In this document: one piece after another, positions 19,127-28,300 of the stretch
How positions within the stretch are numbered: the first letter of the stretch is position 1
Layout: each line of letters opens with the position of its first letter
Assembly: GCA_963815125.1 (NCBI GenBank)
Contig: CAWFFM010000002.1
Location: 496,001-560,000, forward strand
DNA: 64,000 nt
Direction of reading: 5' to 3'
From: Actinocatenispora sp963815125
GTDB lineage: Bacteria > Actinomycetota > Actinomycetes > Mycobacteriales > Micromonosporaceae
Notes under the pieces: generated by a model
What the model was told of the DNA's origin: nothing
Database searches by the model: none
The model's input: the letters and a program-made list of their open reading frames with translations, nothing else
Position numbers and translations under genes: made by a program

Positions 19127-21682
19127 TTACTCGTACGAGATCGCTGCCAGTACGTTGAGCCGGGCCGCCCGCAGCGACGGCAGGATCGCGGCGAGTACCC
19201 CGATCACCGCCGCCAGCACCAGGTAGGCCACCATCAGCCCCCAGGAGAAGCTGAGGTACTTGATGCCCTGGTCCTTCAGCGCCTGGACCACGGCGGTACC
19301 CAGCCCGGCACCGACCGCCAGTCCGAGGACGGCGCCGAACACCGAGATCACCACCGACTCGACGGTGATCATCCCCATGATCTGCCGGCGCTTCATCCCG
19401 ATCGCCCGCAACAGACCCAGCTCCCGGGTTCGTTCCAGCACCGACAGCGCGAGGGTGTTCACCACGCCCAGCGCAGCGATGATGATCGCCAAGGTGAGCA
19501 GCACCTGGATCATCGTCTCGATGGTCTTGAACACCGAGGTCTGCTGCTTGACGAAGTCACTGCGGTCGGTGACCGTCACTTCCGGACTGTCCGCCAACAG
19601 GGTGTCGATCTGCTTCTTCACCGCGGTCGCCGACGCGCCCGGGGCAAGCTTCAGATAGGCCTGGCTCGGGTTGGGGCTACGGAACTGCGGGATGGACTGC
19701 TTCGGCAGAATCCATCCGGACACCCCACCCTGGGTCGCCTTGTACGTGCCGGACACCGTGTACCGGGCTGAGCCCCGGGCCTGCTGGACCCGGATGGTGT
19801 CGCCGACCTTGACATGCGCGTTGCTCGCTGTCCTGGTGTCCACCACGACCTGCCGCGCGCTCTGCGAGTCGATCCTGCCCGAGCTGCTGGTCAGCTTGAA
19901 CACCGACCGGACCGCAGCCAGGTCGTCGGTCGACACCAGATAGGTGCGCTTGCCGTCGACCTGGGCGAAATCGGTGAAGACACCGGCGACCGTCTGCACG
20001 CCGTGAATGCGACGCATCTGGTCCAGGGCCTTCGGATCGAAGGTCGGTGCGATCTCGGAGGTCTGCTGCCCGGCGACGATCAGATCGGCACTGAGCTGCT
20101 TGTCCACCACCTTGTTGATGCTCGTCTGCATCGAGCTCAGCACGGTGCTCACACCGGTGATCAACGCGATACCCACCATCAGCGCGGCTGCGGTGATCGC
20201 GGTACGGCGCGGGTTACGACCGGAGTTGCGTCGGCCCAGCTTGCCCGGCGTCGAGAAGGACAGCAGCCGACCGATCACGCTCACCACCGGCTTGGAGATC
20301 ACCGGGGTCAGCAGGGCCACCCCGATGAACGCGACCAGCACACCGGCCAGGATCGCCCACAGTGTGGCCGTACCATCCAGCGGGCCGAACAGCCCGAGTG
20401 CCAGTACACCCCCGCCGATGACGAACACGATGGTGCCGAAGACCGTGATCCGGGTCAGCGGGCGGTCCGGAGTGGCCGCGTCCCGCATCGCCGCGATCGG
20501 CGGGATCCGTGACGCCCGCAGCGACGGCATCAGGGCGGCGACGACCGTGATGACGATGCCGACCGCGAACGAGGCGATCACCGCGGACGCCGGTACACCC
20601 AGCGACAACGTCAGGTTGCCGCCGCCGACCTTGCCGAAGATATAGCCGAGCAGTGCACCGACGCCGATCCCGGCGAGTAGGCCGACAGCACCGGACAGGG
20701 TGCCGATCACCACCGCTTCCAGCAGTACCGAGCCGATCATCTGTTTGCGGCTGGCCCCCATGGCCCGCATCAGGGCCAGTTCCCGGGTGCGCTGCGCGAC
20801 GATGATCGAGAACGTGTTGAGGATGAGGAACGCACCGACGAACAACGCCACACCGGCGAAGCCGAGCAGGATGTAGTTGACGTACTTGAGGCCGCTCTTG
20901 ATCGAATCGGACTGCTTCTTGGCCAGTTCCGTACCGGTCTGGACCTGGTACTGCGCGCCGACCGCGGTGGCGATGCGGTCCTTGAGTGTCTGCTGCGAGA
21001 CGCCGCCGTCACCACGTACCGACACGTCGGTGAACGCGTTCTTCTGTCCGAGCATCAGCTGCTGGGCCACCGGGGTGGTGAACGAGACGGTGCTCTCACC
21101 GCCCAGGGTGTCGCGGTTACCGCTGTAGCCGAAGATACCCACCACCGTGAACGACTTCTTCGGCTGCAGGGTGAGTACGCCGATCTGTTCACCGAGCTTG
21201 AAGTTGCCGGCCTTGGCCAACCCGGCGTTGATGGCGACCTCGTCGGGGGCCCGTGGGCCGTGTCCCTGCCGCAGTTGCAGGGTCTGTGAGGTGCCGGTCC
21301 AGTTGGAACCGTACTGCTGTCCGCTGACGCTGGGGATGACCTTGCCGTTGTGACCGATCACCCGGGCGCCGTTGGCGAACACCTGTCCGGTCGCCTTGGA
21401 GACCCCGTCCACCGAGGCGACCGTGTCGACCACGCCGGCCGGCAGACCCTTGCTGCCGGCCGCCTGCGGACCGGTCTGCCCGCCGTTGCCCTGCGGTTTC
21501 GGGGTGACCTGGACATCGACGTTCTGATAGACGGTGGCGAACAGGCCCTCGAACGACTTGCCCAGCGACGTGGTGAGTACCAGGGCACCGGATACGAACA
21601 TGACGCCGAGTACGACGGCCAGCCCGGACAACATCAACCGGAGTTTGCGGGCCAGCAGACTCTTCAGTACCGCGCGCAGCAT
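19127..21682 (-). CDS. FtsX-like ABC transporter permease
   Basis: 851 aa, MacB/FtsX-type permease with two repeated halves. Each half has a large extracytoplasmic domain and FtsX membrane helices. The first membrane segment is at residues 15-40 (LMLSGLAVVLGVMFVSGALVL), followed by a roughly 230-residue periplasmic-type domain, then three helices near 265-400. The second half ends with helices near 710-850. ATG 21682 shares one base with the stop of the ATPase gene (TGATG), so the two are translationally coupled. Such pairs export peptides or lipids, or act as mechanotransmitters; cargo unknown. Confidence 0.93.
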   Translation of the reverse strand: MLRAVLKSLLARKLRLMLSGLAVVLGVMFVSGALVLTTSLGKSFEGLFATVYQNVDVQVTPKPQGNGGQTGPQAAGSKGLPAGVVDTVASVDGVSKATGQVFANGARVIGHNGKVIPSVSGQQYGSNWTGTSQTLQLRQGHGPRAPDEVAINAGLAKAGNFKLGEQIGVLTLQPKKSFTVVGIFGYSGNRDTLGGESTVSFTTPVAQQLMLGQKNAFTDVSVRGDGGVSQQTLKDRIATAVGAQYQVQTGTELAKKQSDSIKSGLKYVNYILLGFAGVALFVGAFLILNTFSIIVAQRTRELALMRAMGASRKQMIGSVLLEAVVIGTLSGAVGLLAGIGVGALLGYIFGKVGGGNLTLSLGVPASAVIASFAVGIVITVVAALMPSLRASRIPPIAAMRDAATPDRPLTRITVFGTIVFVIGGGVLALGLFGPLDGTATLWAILAGVLVAFIGVALLTPVISKPVVSVIGRLLSFSTPGKLGRRNSGRNPRRTAITAAALMVGIALITGVSTVLSSMQTSINKVVDKQLSADLIVAGQQTSEIAPTFDPKALDQMRRIHGVQTVAGVFTDFAQVDGKRTYLVSTDDLAAVRSVFKLTSSSGRIDSQSARQVVVDTRTASNAHVKVGDTIRVQQARGSARYTVSGTYKATQGGVSGWILPKQSIPQFRSPNPSQAYLKLAPGASATAVKKQIDTLLADSPEVTVTDRSDFVKQQTSVFKTIETMIQVLLTLAIIIAALGVVNTLALSVLERTRELGLLRAIGMKRRQIMGMITVESVVISVFGAVLGLAVGAGLGTAVVQALKDQGIKYLSFSWGLMVAYLVLAAVIGVLAAILPSLRAARLNVLAAISYE

Positions 21683-22482
21683 CAGTTCTCGCCCTCCAGC
21701 GCGGGCTGCCGCGCCCCGACCGGGTGCTCGCCGACCTTGTCGAGGGTCTTCATCTTCTCCAGCACGGCGTCGGCGTTCGGGTCGTGCAGTTCGTCGACGA
21801 TCTCGCCGTCGGCCAGGAAGATCACCCGGTCGGCGTAGGACGCCGCGTTCGGGTCGTGGGTCACCATCACAATGGTCTGACCGAACTGGCGGACCGAGTC
21901 GCGCAGGAAACCCAGTACCTCCTGACTGGACCGGGAGTCCAGGTTTCCGGTCGGTTCGTCGGCGAAGACCACCTCGGGGCGTGACACCAGTGCCCGGGCG
22001 CACGCCACCCGCTGCTGCTGGCCGCCCGACAGCTGGGTGGGCCGGTGCCCGAGCCGGTCACGCAGACCGACGGTGTCCACGACGGTGTCGAACCACTCCC
22101 GGTCCGGCTTGCGTCCGGCGATCGACAGCGGTAGCAGGATGTTCTCCTCGGCCGTCAACGTCGGCAGCAGATTGAACTGCTGGAAGATGAACCCGACCTT
22201 GTCCCGGCGCAGCTCGGTCAGTCCACGGTCACCGAGGCCGCTGACCTGGCGGTCACCTACGAACACCTCGCCGCGGCTGACCGTGTCCAGCCCGGCCAGG
22301 CAGTGCATCAGCGTCGACTTGCCGGAACCGGACGGCCCCATGATCGCGGTGAACCGACCGCGCTCGAACTCGACGCTCACCTCACGCAACGCAGCGATCT
22401 GTGCCTCTCCGCTGCCGTACACCTTCCACACCTTGACCGCCCGGGCGGCTACTCCCGTGGCCGTGGTCAGCGCTGTGGTCAC
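21682..22482 (-). CDS. ABC transporter ATP-binding protein (MacB/LolD type)
   Basis: 266 aa. Walker A GPSGSGKST at about residues 49-57, Q-loop IFQQFNLLP, ABC signature LSGGQQQR, Walker B VVFADEPTGNLD and H-loop His in VMVTHDP. The FQQFNLLP and EPTGNLDS wording is typical of the MacB/LolD/FtsE group that partners FtsX-like permeases, here the next gene. GTG 22482 has GGGGGAGGAT immediately upstream. The C-terminal 40 residues after the H-loop are acidic and variable. Confidence 0.95.
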   Translation of the reverse strand: MTTALTTATGVAARAVKVWKVYGSGEAQIAALREVSVEFERGRFTAIMGPSGSGKSTLMHCLAGLDTVSRGEVFVGDRQVSGLGDRGLTELRRDKVGFIFQQFNLLPTLTAEENILLPLSIAGRKPDREWFDTVVDTVGLRDRLGHRPTQLSGGQQQRVACARALVSRPEVVFADEPTGNLDSRSSQEVLGFLRDSVRQFGQTIVMVTHDPNAASYADRVIFLADGEIVDELHDPNADAVLEKMKTLDKVGEHPVGARQPALEGEN

Positions 22483-22712
22483 GATCCTCCCCCATCATCA
22501 CAAGCGGCGGGCCCAGCCCGCCGGTGTCAGCCTCGACATTACGGGCCGTGGTCACCGGACGCGTCGTGCGAAGGGACGGTCCCGTCCTACGACCTCCGGG
22601 CGAAAACCGCCCCGGCAACTCGTCCGGATCGCCCCGGAGGCCCCTCTCGGGGATGACCCCGACTCCGACCTGCGCACGACGGGTGCCCTGAGGCGAAATC
22701 CGGTTCGACGAA

Positions 22713-23423
22713 TCAGATACCGGGCCGCACGAGTCCGGTCTCGTAGGCCAGCACCACGGCCTGGACCCGGTCGCGCAGGTCGAGTTTGGTCAGCATGTGC
22801 CCGACATGGGTCTTGACCGTGGTCTCGCTGACGGACAGCTTCCGGGCGATCTCGGCGTTGGACATGCCCCGGGCGACCAGCACCAGGACCTCCCGTTCCC
22901 GCTCGGTCAGCACGTCGATCCGGGCCGTCGGTGTAGCCGAAGGGTCGGGCAGGAACGTACCGAACTGATCCAGTAACCGGCGCAGGATCCGTGGCGCCAC
23001 CACGGCCTCCCCGGCCGCCACCGTGCGGATCGCCTGGACCAGATCCTCGGCGGGTACGTCCTTGGCCAGAAACCCGCTGGCCCCTGCGCGCAGCGCGCCG
23101 ACCACGTACTCATCGAGGTCGAAGGTGGTCAGGATGAGTACCCGTACCGGCAGCCGGGCCGCCACGATGGACCGGGTCGCCGCTACCCCGTCCATCCGGG
23201 GCATCCGGATGTCCATCAGCACCACGTCGGGCAGCAGCCGGCGGGCGAGTTCCACGCCCTCGGCACCGTCTCCGGCTTCGCCGACGACCTCGACGTCGGG
23301 TTCCACGCCCAGCACCATCCGGAAACCGGTGCGCAACAACGGCTGGTCGTCGACGAGCAGTACCCGTACCGGTTTTGGTACACCCGGCTCAGCCGCCAGG
23401 TGCTGTGTGGTGTGTTCGCTCAC
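22713..23423 (-). CDS. NarL/LuxR family response regulator
   Basis: 236 aa. Receiver domain at residues 18-135 with the acidic pair in LLVDDQPLL, phospho-acceptor Asp in VVLMDIRMP and Lys in GFLAKDVP. The C-terminal LuxR HTH (LTEREREVLVLVARGMSNAE onward) spans about residues 170-230. It follows its kinase gene by 2 nt, so they form one operon. The ABC exporter lies 230 bp downstream on the same strand and is a plausible target, by analogy with bacitracin-type systems; this is inference. Confidence 0.95.
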   Translation of the reverse strand: MSEHTTQHLAAEPGVPKPVRVLLVDDQPLLRTGFRMVLGVEPDVEVVGEAGDGAEGVELARRLLPDVVLMDIRMPRMDGVAATRSIVAARLPVRVLILTTFDLDEYVVGALRAGASGFLAKDVPAEDLVQAIRTVAAGEAVVAPRILRRLLDQFGTFLPDPSATPTARIDVLTEREREVLVLVARGMSNAEIARKLSVSETTVKTHVGHMLTKLDLRDRVQAVVLAYETGLVRPGI

Positions 23424-23425
23424 CG

Positions 23426-24670
23426 CTACCCCCGTGGTTCCGCCGTACCCGCCGGCAGTCGCGACAGCTCCGCCAGATTGTCCATGGGAATCCTCGCGTA
23501 CACCCGGAAGCCCCCACCGGGCCGGGGGCCGGTACGAAGTTCGCCGCCGTAGAGCGCGACCCGCTCGCGCATGCCGAGCAGGCCGTGCCCCGGGTCCGCG
23601 CGATCTGCGCGCCGGCGGTCCTGTCCGCGGCCGGTGTCGAAGACCTCAACCGTGAGCGCCGCCGAGCCGAAGTCGAGCCGGACGTGCGCATCCGCCGGAC
23701 CGGCATGCTTGACGGCATTGGTCAACGCCTCCTGGATCAACCGGTACACGGCCAGTCCGATCCCGGCGTCCACCGGGTACGGTTCACCGTCCACCTGCAC
23801 GCTGACCGGCATGCCGGTGCGCCTGGTCTGGTCGATCAGGCCCCGTACCGCGGTCAGCCCAGGTTGCGGGGCAAGCTCCGCGGACCCGGTAGTGCTCGCC
23901 TCGTCGTCGGCGCGCAGCACGTTGAGTAGCCTGCGCAGTTCCCGCAACGTGGTGCGTCCGGTCTGCTCGATACTGCCCAGGGCGTCGGCGGCGGCGTCCG
24001 GGTCACGGTGCAGGCTCCGCCGGGCCCCGGTGGCCAGTACCCCCATCACGCTCACATGGTGAGCGACGACGTCGTGCAGTTCCCGGGCGATGCGGCGACG
24101 TTCCTCGGCGACGGCCCGGTCGGTACGGGCGCGTTGACTGCGTTCGGCTTCCCGTGCCCTGGCCTCCAGCGCCTCGGTGTAGGCGCGTCTGGTTTGGTTG
24201 AAGCGACCGAGGAAGAAACAGACGAGCGCCAACAGCGCATCGATCAGTAGGACCGGCATGACCTCCGGATCGCTGGGTCGTCGGGTGGACAGGGCCACGA
24301 GCATCGCCGGCAGCCACAGCAGCACCGCGGTCAGCGCGGCGACCCTCGCCACGAGCCGGTTCGCGGCGGTGTAGGCCAGCACGACCAGGGTGATCTCCTG
24401 GGACTGGTTGAAGTCGCGGTCCACCAGCACCGCGCCGGTCAATGCCATGGCCAGCGCCACCGAACCCCACCACCACCGGCGGCGGAACATCACCGGCAAC
24501 ACTCCGAGCACCGTCCACAGCACGATGACGGCCAGCTCCGGCGGCCGGGTCCGCGGCGGGCTGGCACCGGTCATGGTCAGGTAACTGACGACGATGCCGG
24601 CGGCCAACAGCCCGTCGGCCACCAGTGGACGGCGCCGCAGCCGCCCGGTCATGTCACTTAACGCCGTCAC
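23426..24670 (-). CDS. Sensor histidine kinase (HisKA_3 type)
   Basis: 414 aa. Five or six N-terminal membrane helices (residues 15-155) with almost no extracellular domain, a cytoplasmic linker helix, then the HisKA_3 dimerisation domain with the phosphorylated His in ELHDVVAHHVSVM, and an HATPase domain (EALTNAVKHA, HGLLGMRER). An intramembrane-sensing layout. The start is probably GTG 24670, with TACGGT 7 nt upstream; ATG 24652 is the alternative. Confidence 0.93.
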   Translation of the reverse strand: MTALSDMTGRLRRRPLVADGLLAAGIVVSYLTMTGASPPRTRPPELAVIVLWTVLGVLPVMFRRRWWWGSVALAMALTGAVLVDRDFNQSQEITLVVLAYTAANRLVARVAALTAVLLWLPAMLVALSTRRPSDPEVMPVLLIDALLALVCFFLGRFNQTRRAYTEALEARAREAERSQRARTDRAVAEERRRIARELHDVVAHHVSVMGVLATGARRSLHRDPDAAADALGSIEQTGRTTLRELRRLLNVLRADDEASTTGSAELAPQPGLTAVRGLIDQTRRTGMPVSVQVDGEPYPVDAGIGLAVYRLIQEALTNAVKHAGPADAHVRLDFGSAALTVEVFDTGRGQDRRRADRADPGHGLLGMRERVALYGGELRTGPRPGGGFRVYARIPMDNLAELSRLPAGTAEPRG

Positions 24671-24677
24671 GCATCTG

Positions 24678-24683
24678 ACCGTA
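24678..24683 (-). promoter_or_regulatory. -10 element for histidine kinase operon
   Basis: TACGGT on the minus strand, 7 nt before GTG 24670. Confidence 0.4.
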
Positions 24684-24725
24684 TCTGGAACACGGCCCGT
24701 CGGGTCATCGCCTGGGCGGATCCTG

Positions 24726-24747
24726 CTCTCCTCCCGGTGGAGGAGAG
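24726..24747 (-). terminator. Terminator after RecB-like gene
   Basis: Nine-bp perfect stem CTCTCCTCC / GGAGGAGAG with a 4-nt loop CGGT, 16 bp past the stop of the nuclease gene on the minus strand. Confidence 0.6.
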
Positions 24748-24762
24748 TCCGTGGACCATGAC

Positions 24763-25818
24763 TCAGGATTCAGCCAACACCGGGAAGGGCGGCGGGGTAC
24801 CGCCGAACTCCGGGCACAGCTGCTGGTAGGCACACCAGTCGCAGAGCCGGCTGCGTTTGGCCGGGAAGTCGCCGGCCTGGGTGGCCCGGTCGATGGCGGT
24901 CCACAGGGCAACAAGGTTCTTTTCGAACCGGCCCAGTTCCTCGGCATCCGGCCGGTAGTCACAGGCCTCCCGGTCCCGCAGATAGAGCAGCCGCAGCGCT
25001 CGGGGCACGGTGCCGCGGGTACGCCACAGCACCAGTGCATAGAACTTGAGCTGGAACAGTGCTCTGGCCTCGAACGCCTCCCGCGGGGCGGCGCCGGTCT
25101 TGTAGTCGACCACGCGCATGTCACCGGCGGGCGAGATGTCGAGGCGGTCGACGAAGCCGCGCAGCCGTAGTCCGGAATCGAGTACGACCTCGATGAGGCT
25201 TTCGCGTTCCGCCGGCTCCAGCCTCTGCGGATCCTCCACCGTGAAGTATCCGTCCAGCAGGCCGCGGGCCGAGTCCAGCCACTCGCGTACAGCGGCCAGC
25301 GGCTCGAGCTCTGCCCGTTCCTCGGCCGGTGTGGCGCAGCTGTCGGCGTCGGTCTGGAACAGTGCGCCCAGTGCCGGGTCGGATTCTTGCAGGCGCTGCC
25401 ATTCCGGCTCCACCAGCGCACCGGCCGCGGTCGGGGTGCGCTGGGCCGCGGGCAGCTCGAACAGCCGTTCCAGAACCGCGTGTACCAGGGTGCCGCGGAC
25501 CTGGTCGCGGGTCGGCGTGTCGGGCAGGCGGTCGATGGTGCGGAAACGGTAGAGCAGGGGACAGGTCTTGAAGTCTGCGGCGCGTGAGGGCGACAGCGAG
25601 CCCCGTATGTCGGCGAGCGCGGTGCGCATCGGCGTGCCCTCCCGGTGCTGGCGCAGCGGATGATCGGAGCCGCGGACCTCAACCTGCTCGGCCGGGACCC
25701 GCTCTGCCGTGGCCTGTTGCGCCGTCGGGTCAGTGTCCCGGCGCGTCGGCCTGCCGGCCGTGCTGGCGCTGGCTGGTTGGTCTGCCTGCTCGCCCGGCTG
25801 GGTGAAATCGACCGTCAT
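24763..25818 (-). CDS. RecB family exonuclease (PD-(D/E)XK, 4Fe-4S type)
   Basis: 351 aa. Single-domain AddB/RecB-like nuclease: N-terminal SPSRAADFKTCPLLYRF supplies one Cys, the active site has GFVDRLD and RVVDYKTG (Asp and Lys), and the C-terminus CDWCAYQQLCP supplies three more Cys, the arrangement of an iron-sulfur staple. Homology starts near residue 64 (ATG 25629, which has GGGAGG upstream). The upstream extension to ATG 25818 keeps coding-like third positions and has TAGGCT 7 nt before it, so I favour the longer form. Role in DNA repair is inferred. Confidence 0.9.
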   Translation of the reverse strand: MTVDFTQPGEQADQPASASTAGRPTRRDTDPTAQQATAERVPAEQVEVRGSDHPLRQHREGTPMRTALADIRGSLSPSRAADFKTCPLLYRFRTIDRLPDTPTRDQVRGTLVHAVLERLFELPAAQRTPTAAGALVEPEWQRLQESDPALGALFQTDADSCATPAEERAELEPLAAVREWLDSARGLLDGYFTVEDPQRLEPAERESLIEVVLDSGLRLRGFVDRLDISPAGDMRVVDYKTGAAPREAFEARALFQLKFYALVLWRTRGTVPRALRLLYLRDREACDYRPDAEELGRFEKNLVALWTAIDRATQAGDFPAKRSRLCDWCAYQQLCPEFGGTPPPFPVLAES

Positions 25819-25825
25819 GTGGCGC

Positions 25826-25831
25826 AGCCTA
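25826..25831 (-). promoter_or_regulatory. -10 element for RecB-like gene
   Basis: TAGGCT on the minus strand, 7 nt before ATG 25818; supports the longer N-terminus. Confidence 0.45.
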
Positions 25832-25901
25832 GGCCAGGGGTATGACGGGCCCGCCGGGTGAGTGCGCGCTCGACGGGGCTCCCGCGCTCGACGGGTCTGC
25901 G

Positions 25902-25907
25902 TAGCAT
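25902..25907 (+). promoter_or_regulatory. -10 element for site-2 protease operon
   Basis: TAGCAT ends 7 nt before ATG 25915. It overlaps the other possible start, ATG 25906, which argues against that one. Confidence 0.45.
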
Positions 25908-25914
25908 GGGTTCG

Positions 25915-27081
25915 ATGGAGGACAGCAGCCTGCCCGCGGCACCGTCTCCACCCGGTATCCGGATCGGTCGCATATGGGGCATCCCCATATATCTGTCGGC
26001 GTCGTGGCTCATTCTGGGCCTGTTGATCACCTTCCTGTACGGCGGCGTGGTGCAGAACAACCTGCCCAACCTGTCCACCCCGGCGGCCTACCTGGTCGGC
26101 TTCGGATTCGTGGTGTTCCTGCTGCTGTCGGTCTTCCTACATGAACTCGGACATGCGGTGGTCAGCCGCCGCTACGGCATCGGCGTTCGCGGCATCAGCC
26201 TGGAGATGCTGGGCGGCTTCACCGAGATGGACCGGGAGGCGCCGAACCCGCGGGTCGAACTGGCGGTGGCGCTGGCAGGACCGGCGGTCTCCGCGGGACT
26301 TGGCCTGGGCGGATGGGCCTCCCTGGCGCTGCTGCCATCCGGCACCGTGACATATGAACTGGTCTTCCAGGTGATGATGGCGAACCTGATCGTCGCGGTG
26401 TTCAATGTGCTGCCGGGCCTGCCGCTGGATGGTGGACGGGCGCTGCGCGCCGTGGTGTGGGCGATCGGCGGGGACCGATACCTCGGCACCCGGATCGCCG
26501 GCTACGCCGGCCGGGCCGTGGCGGTGGCGACGCTGCTCGGTTGCCTCTGGGCGTACCTGCACTGGTCGTTCGGGCCGTTGAGCGTGGTGTTCGGTGCCAT
26601 GATCGGGATCTTCCTGTGGCTGGCCGCCGGTCAGGCGATCCGTGCCGGACGGCTCGGTGCCCGATTTCAGTTGGTGCACGCGGGGCGGCTCGCCCGGCCG
26701 GCGCTGCAGGTGCCCTCAGGTACACCGCTGGGCGAGGTCACCCGTCGGGTGGCCGAGACCGGTGCGGGTGCGGTGGTGGTCGTCGATGCCCACGGCAGCG
26801 CCGTGGGCCTGGTCAACGAGCATGCAGCCGCCGCGGTACCCGAGCAACGGCAGCCCTGGGTGAGCGTCGATGCGGTCTCCCGCACCCTTGCGCCCGGCCT
26901 CGTACTGCCCGCCCACCTGGTACATGAGGACGTGATGCGCGCGGTCCGTGCCCAACCGGCCACGGAATACCTCGTGGTGGACGGGCCGACCGGAGAGCGA
27001 CCAGCGGCGGAACATATCGTCGGGGTGCTCGTGGCCGACGATCTGGCCAACCTGCTGGACCCGAAGAGGACGATTCGTTGA
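25915..27081 (+). CDS. Site-2 protease family protein (M50)
   Basis: 388-aa intramembrane zinc metalloprotease. HELGH in FLHELGHAV binds zinc; the third ligand is Asp in NVLPGLPLDGGRAL. About six membrane helices occupy residues 20-240, and the C-terminal 140 residues form CBS-like repeats (residues about 250-385), as in the Rv2625c-type subfamily. It is immediately upstream of, and overlapping, the tRNA methyltransferase gene. Substrates unknown; the family cleaves membrane-bound regulators. Confidence 0.92.
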   Translation: MEDSSLPAAPSPPGIRIGRIWGIPIYLSASWLILGLLITFLYGGVVQNNLPNLSTPAAYLVGFGFVVFLLLSVFLHELGHAVVSRRYGIGVRGISLEMLGGFTEMDREAPNPRVELAVALAGPAVSAGLGLGGWASLALLPSGTVTYELVFQVMMANLIVAVFNVLPGLPLDGGRALRAVVWAIGGDRYLGTRIAGYAGRAVAVATLLGCLWAYLHWSFGPLSVVFGAMIGIFLWLAAGQAIRAGRLGARFQLVHAGRLARPALQVPSGTPLGEVTRRVAETGAGAVVVVDAHGSAVGLVNEHAAAAVPEQRQPWVSVDAVSRTLAPGLVLPAHLVHEDVMRAVRAQPATEYLVVDGPTGERPAAEHIVGVLVADDLANLLDPKRTIR

Positions 27082-28040
27082 CCCTGCCATCCGCCCCGAC
27101 CGAGACCCACCCCGCACCGCCGGAGGTACCCGCGGGTACGCGGAGCGGCCCGTTCCGCGTCGGCGACCGGGTCCAACTGACCGATCCGAAGGGCCGGTTG
27201 CACACCATCGAGCTTGTCGAGGGCAAGACCTTCCACACTCATCGGGGTGGGTTGGCGCACGACGCGCTCATCGGACTGCCCGAGGGCAGTGTGGTGACTT
27301 CCACAGGTGGTACGACCTATCTTGCGCTGAGGCCGCTGCTCAGTGACTACGTACTGTCTATGCCGCGCGGTGCGCAGGTCATCTATCCGAAGGATGCCGC
27401 GCAGATCGTTGCTCAGGGTGACATCTTCCCCGGTGCCCGGGTGGTCGAGGCCGGAGCCGGGTCAGGTGCCCTGACCTGCTCGCTGCTGCGGGCGGTCGGG
27501 CCCACCGGGGAGGTCCACTCCTACGAGCAGCGAGCCGATTTCGCCGAGGTGGCCCAGCGCAACGTCGAGGCGTTCTTCGGTGGCCCGCACCCAGCCTGGC
27601 GGTTGACCGTCGGCGATGTCGCGGACGCTGACGACACCCAGGTGGACCGGATCGTGCTGGACATGCTGGCACCGTGGGAGGTGCTGCCGGCCGTGGAGCG
27701 GGCGCTGCTGCCCGGTGGTGTGCTGATCGGCTACGTCGCCACCACGCCGCAGCTGTCTGAGCTGGTGGAGGGCTTGAGGGCGCGCGGGACCTTCACCGAA
27801 CCCCGGGCCTGGGAGTCTCTGGTACGCGACTGGCACGCCGACGGGTTGGCGGTCCGTCCGGACCATCGCATGATCGCGCACACCGCGTTTCTGATCAGCG
27901 CCAGACGACTTGCCGACGGGGTCGTCGCGCCGGCGCGACGACGTAAGCCGAGCAAGGGTGCGGAGGCCTACGCGGCCCGCCGTCGGGCGAGTGTCGAGAC
28001 GGTGCAGGCCACGCCGGACGTGGCGCCGAACGGGAGCTGA
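27078..28040 (+). CDS. trmI: tRNA (adenine(58)-N(1))-methyltransferase TrmI
   Basis: Methylates A58 in the T-loop of tRNAs with SAM. 320 aa; N-terminal beta domain (FRVGDRVQLTDPKGRLHTIE), then a Rossmann SAM-binding fold with GARVVEAGAGSGALT near residues 120-134 and catalytic-site LDMLAPWE. The C-terminal 30 residues are basic. TTG 27078 overlaps the stop of the protease gene by four bases, with AGAGGA 9 nt upstream. Homologues in actinobacteria are typically next to the ARC ATPase, as here. Confidence 0.95.
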   Translation: MTLPSAPTETHPAPPEVPAGTRSGPFRVGDRVQLTDPKGRLHTIELVEGKTFHTHRGGLAHDALIGLPEGSVVTSTGGTTYLALRPLLSDYVLSMPRGAQVIYPKDAAQIVAQGDIFPGARVVEAGAGSGALTCSLLRAVGPTGEVHSYEQRADFAEVAQRNVEAFFGGPHPAWRLTVGDVADADDTQVDRIVLDMLAPWEVLPAVERALLPGGVLIGYVATTPQLSELVEGLRARGTFTEPRAWESLVRDWHADGLAVRPDHRMIAHTAFLISARRLADGVVAPARRRKPSKGAEAYAARRRASVETVQATPDVAPNGS

Positions 28041-28300
28041 CCGCGACACGACGTCCTGCTTCGACCACGTGCCGGAGGTGCCCCGACAGCGTCGACCTCA
28101 GGCACACTGGGTAGCGATCTCGTCATGTGCGGTAGGGCTACTGTCGGTGATCGATTCGGATGATCTTCCGGGGCACTCGACGCCGGGTGGTCGATGTGTG
28201 CATGATCTCGACATTAACCCGGCACTGCTGGGACGAGCCTGAACCGGGCATCACCGGTTAGGGTTTAAGACGGAAACCTCGAGCCAGGGGAGGTGGGCAC

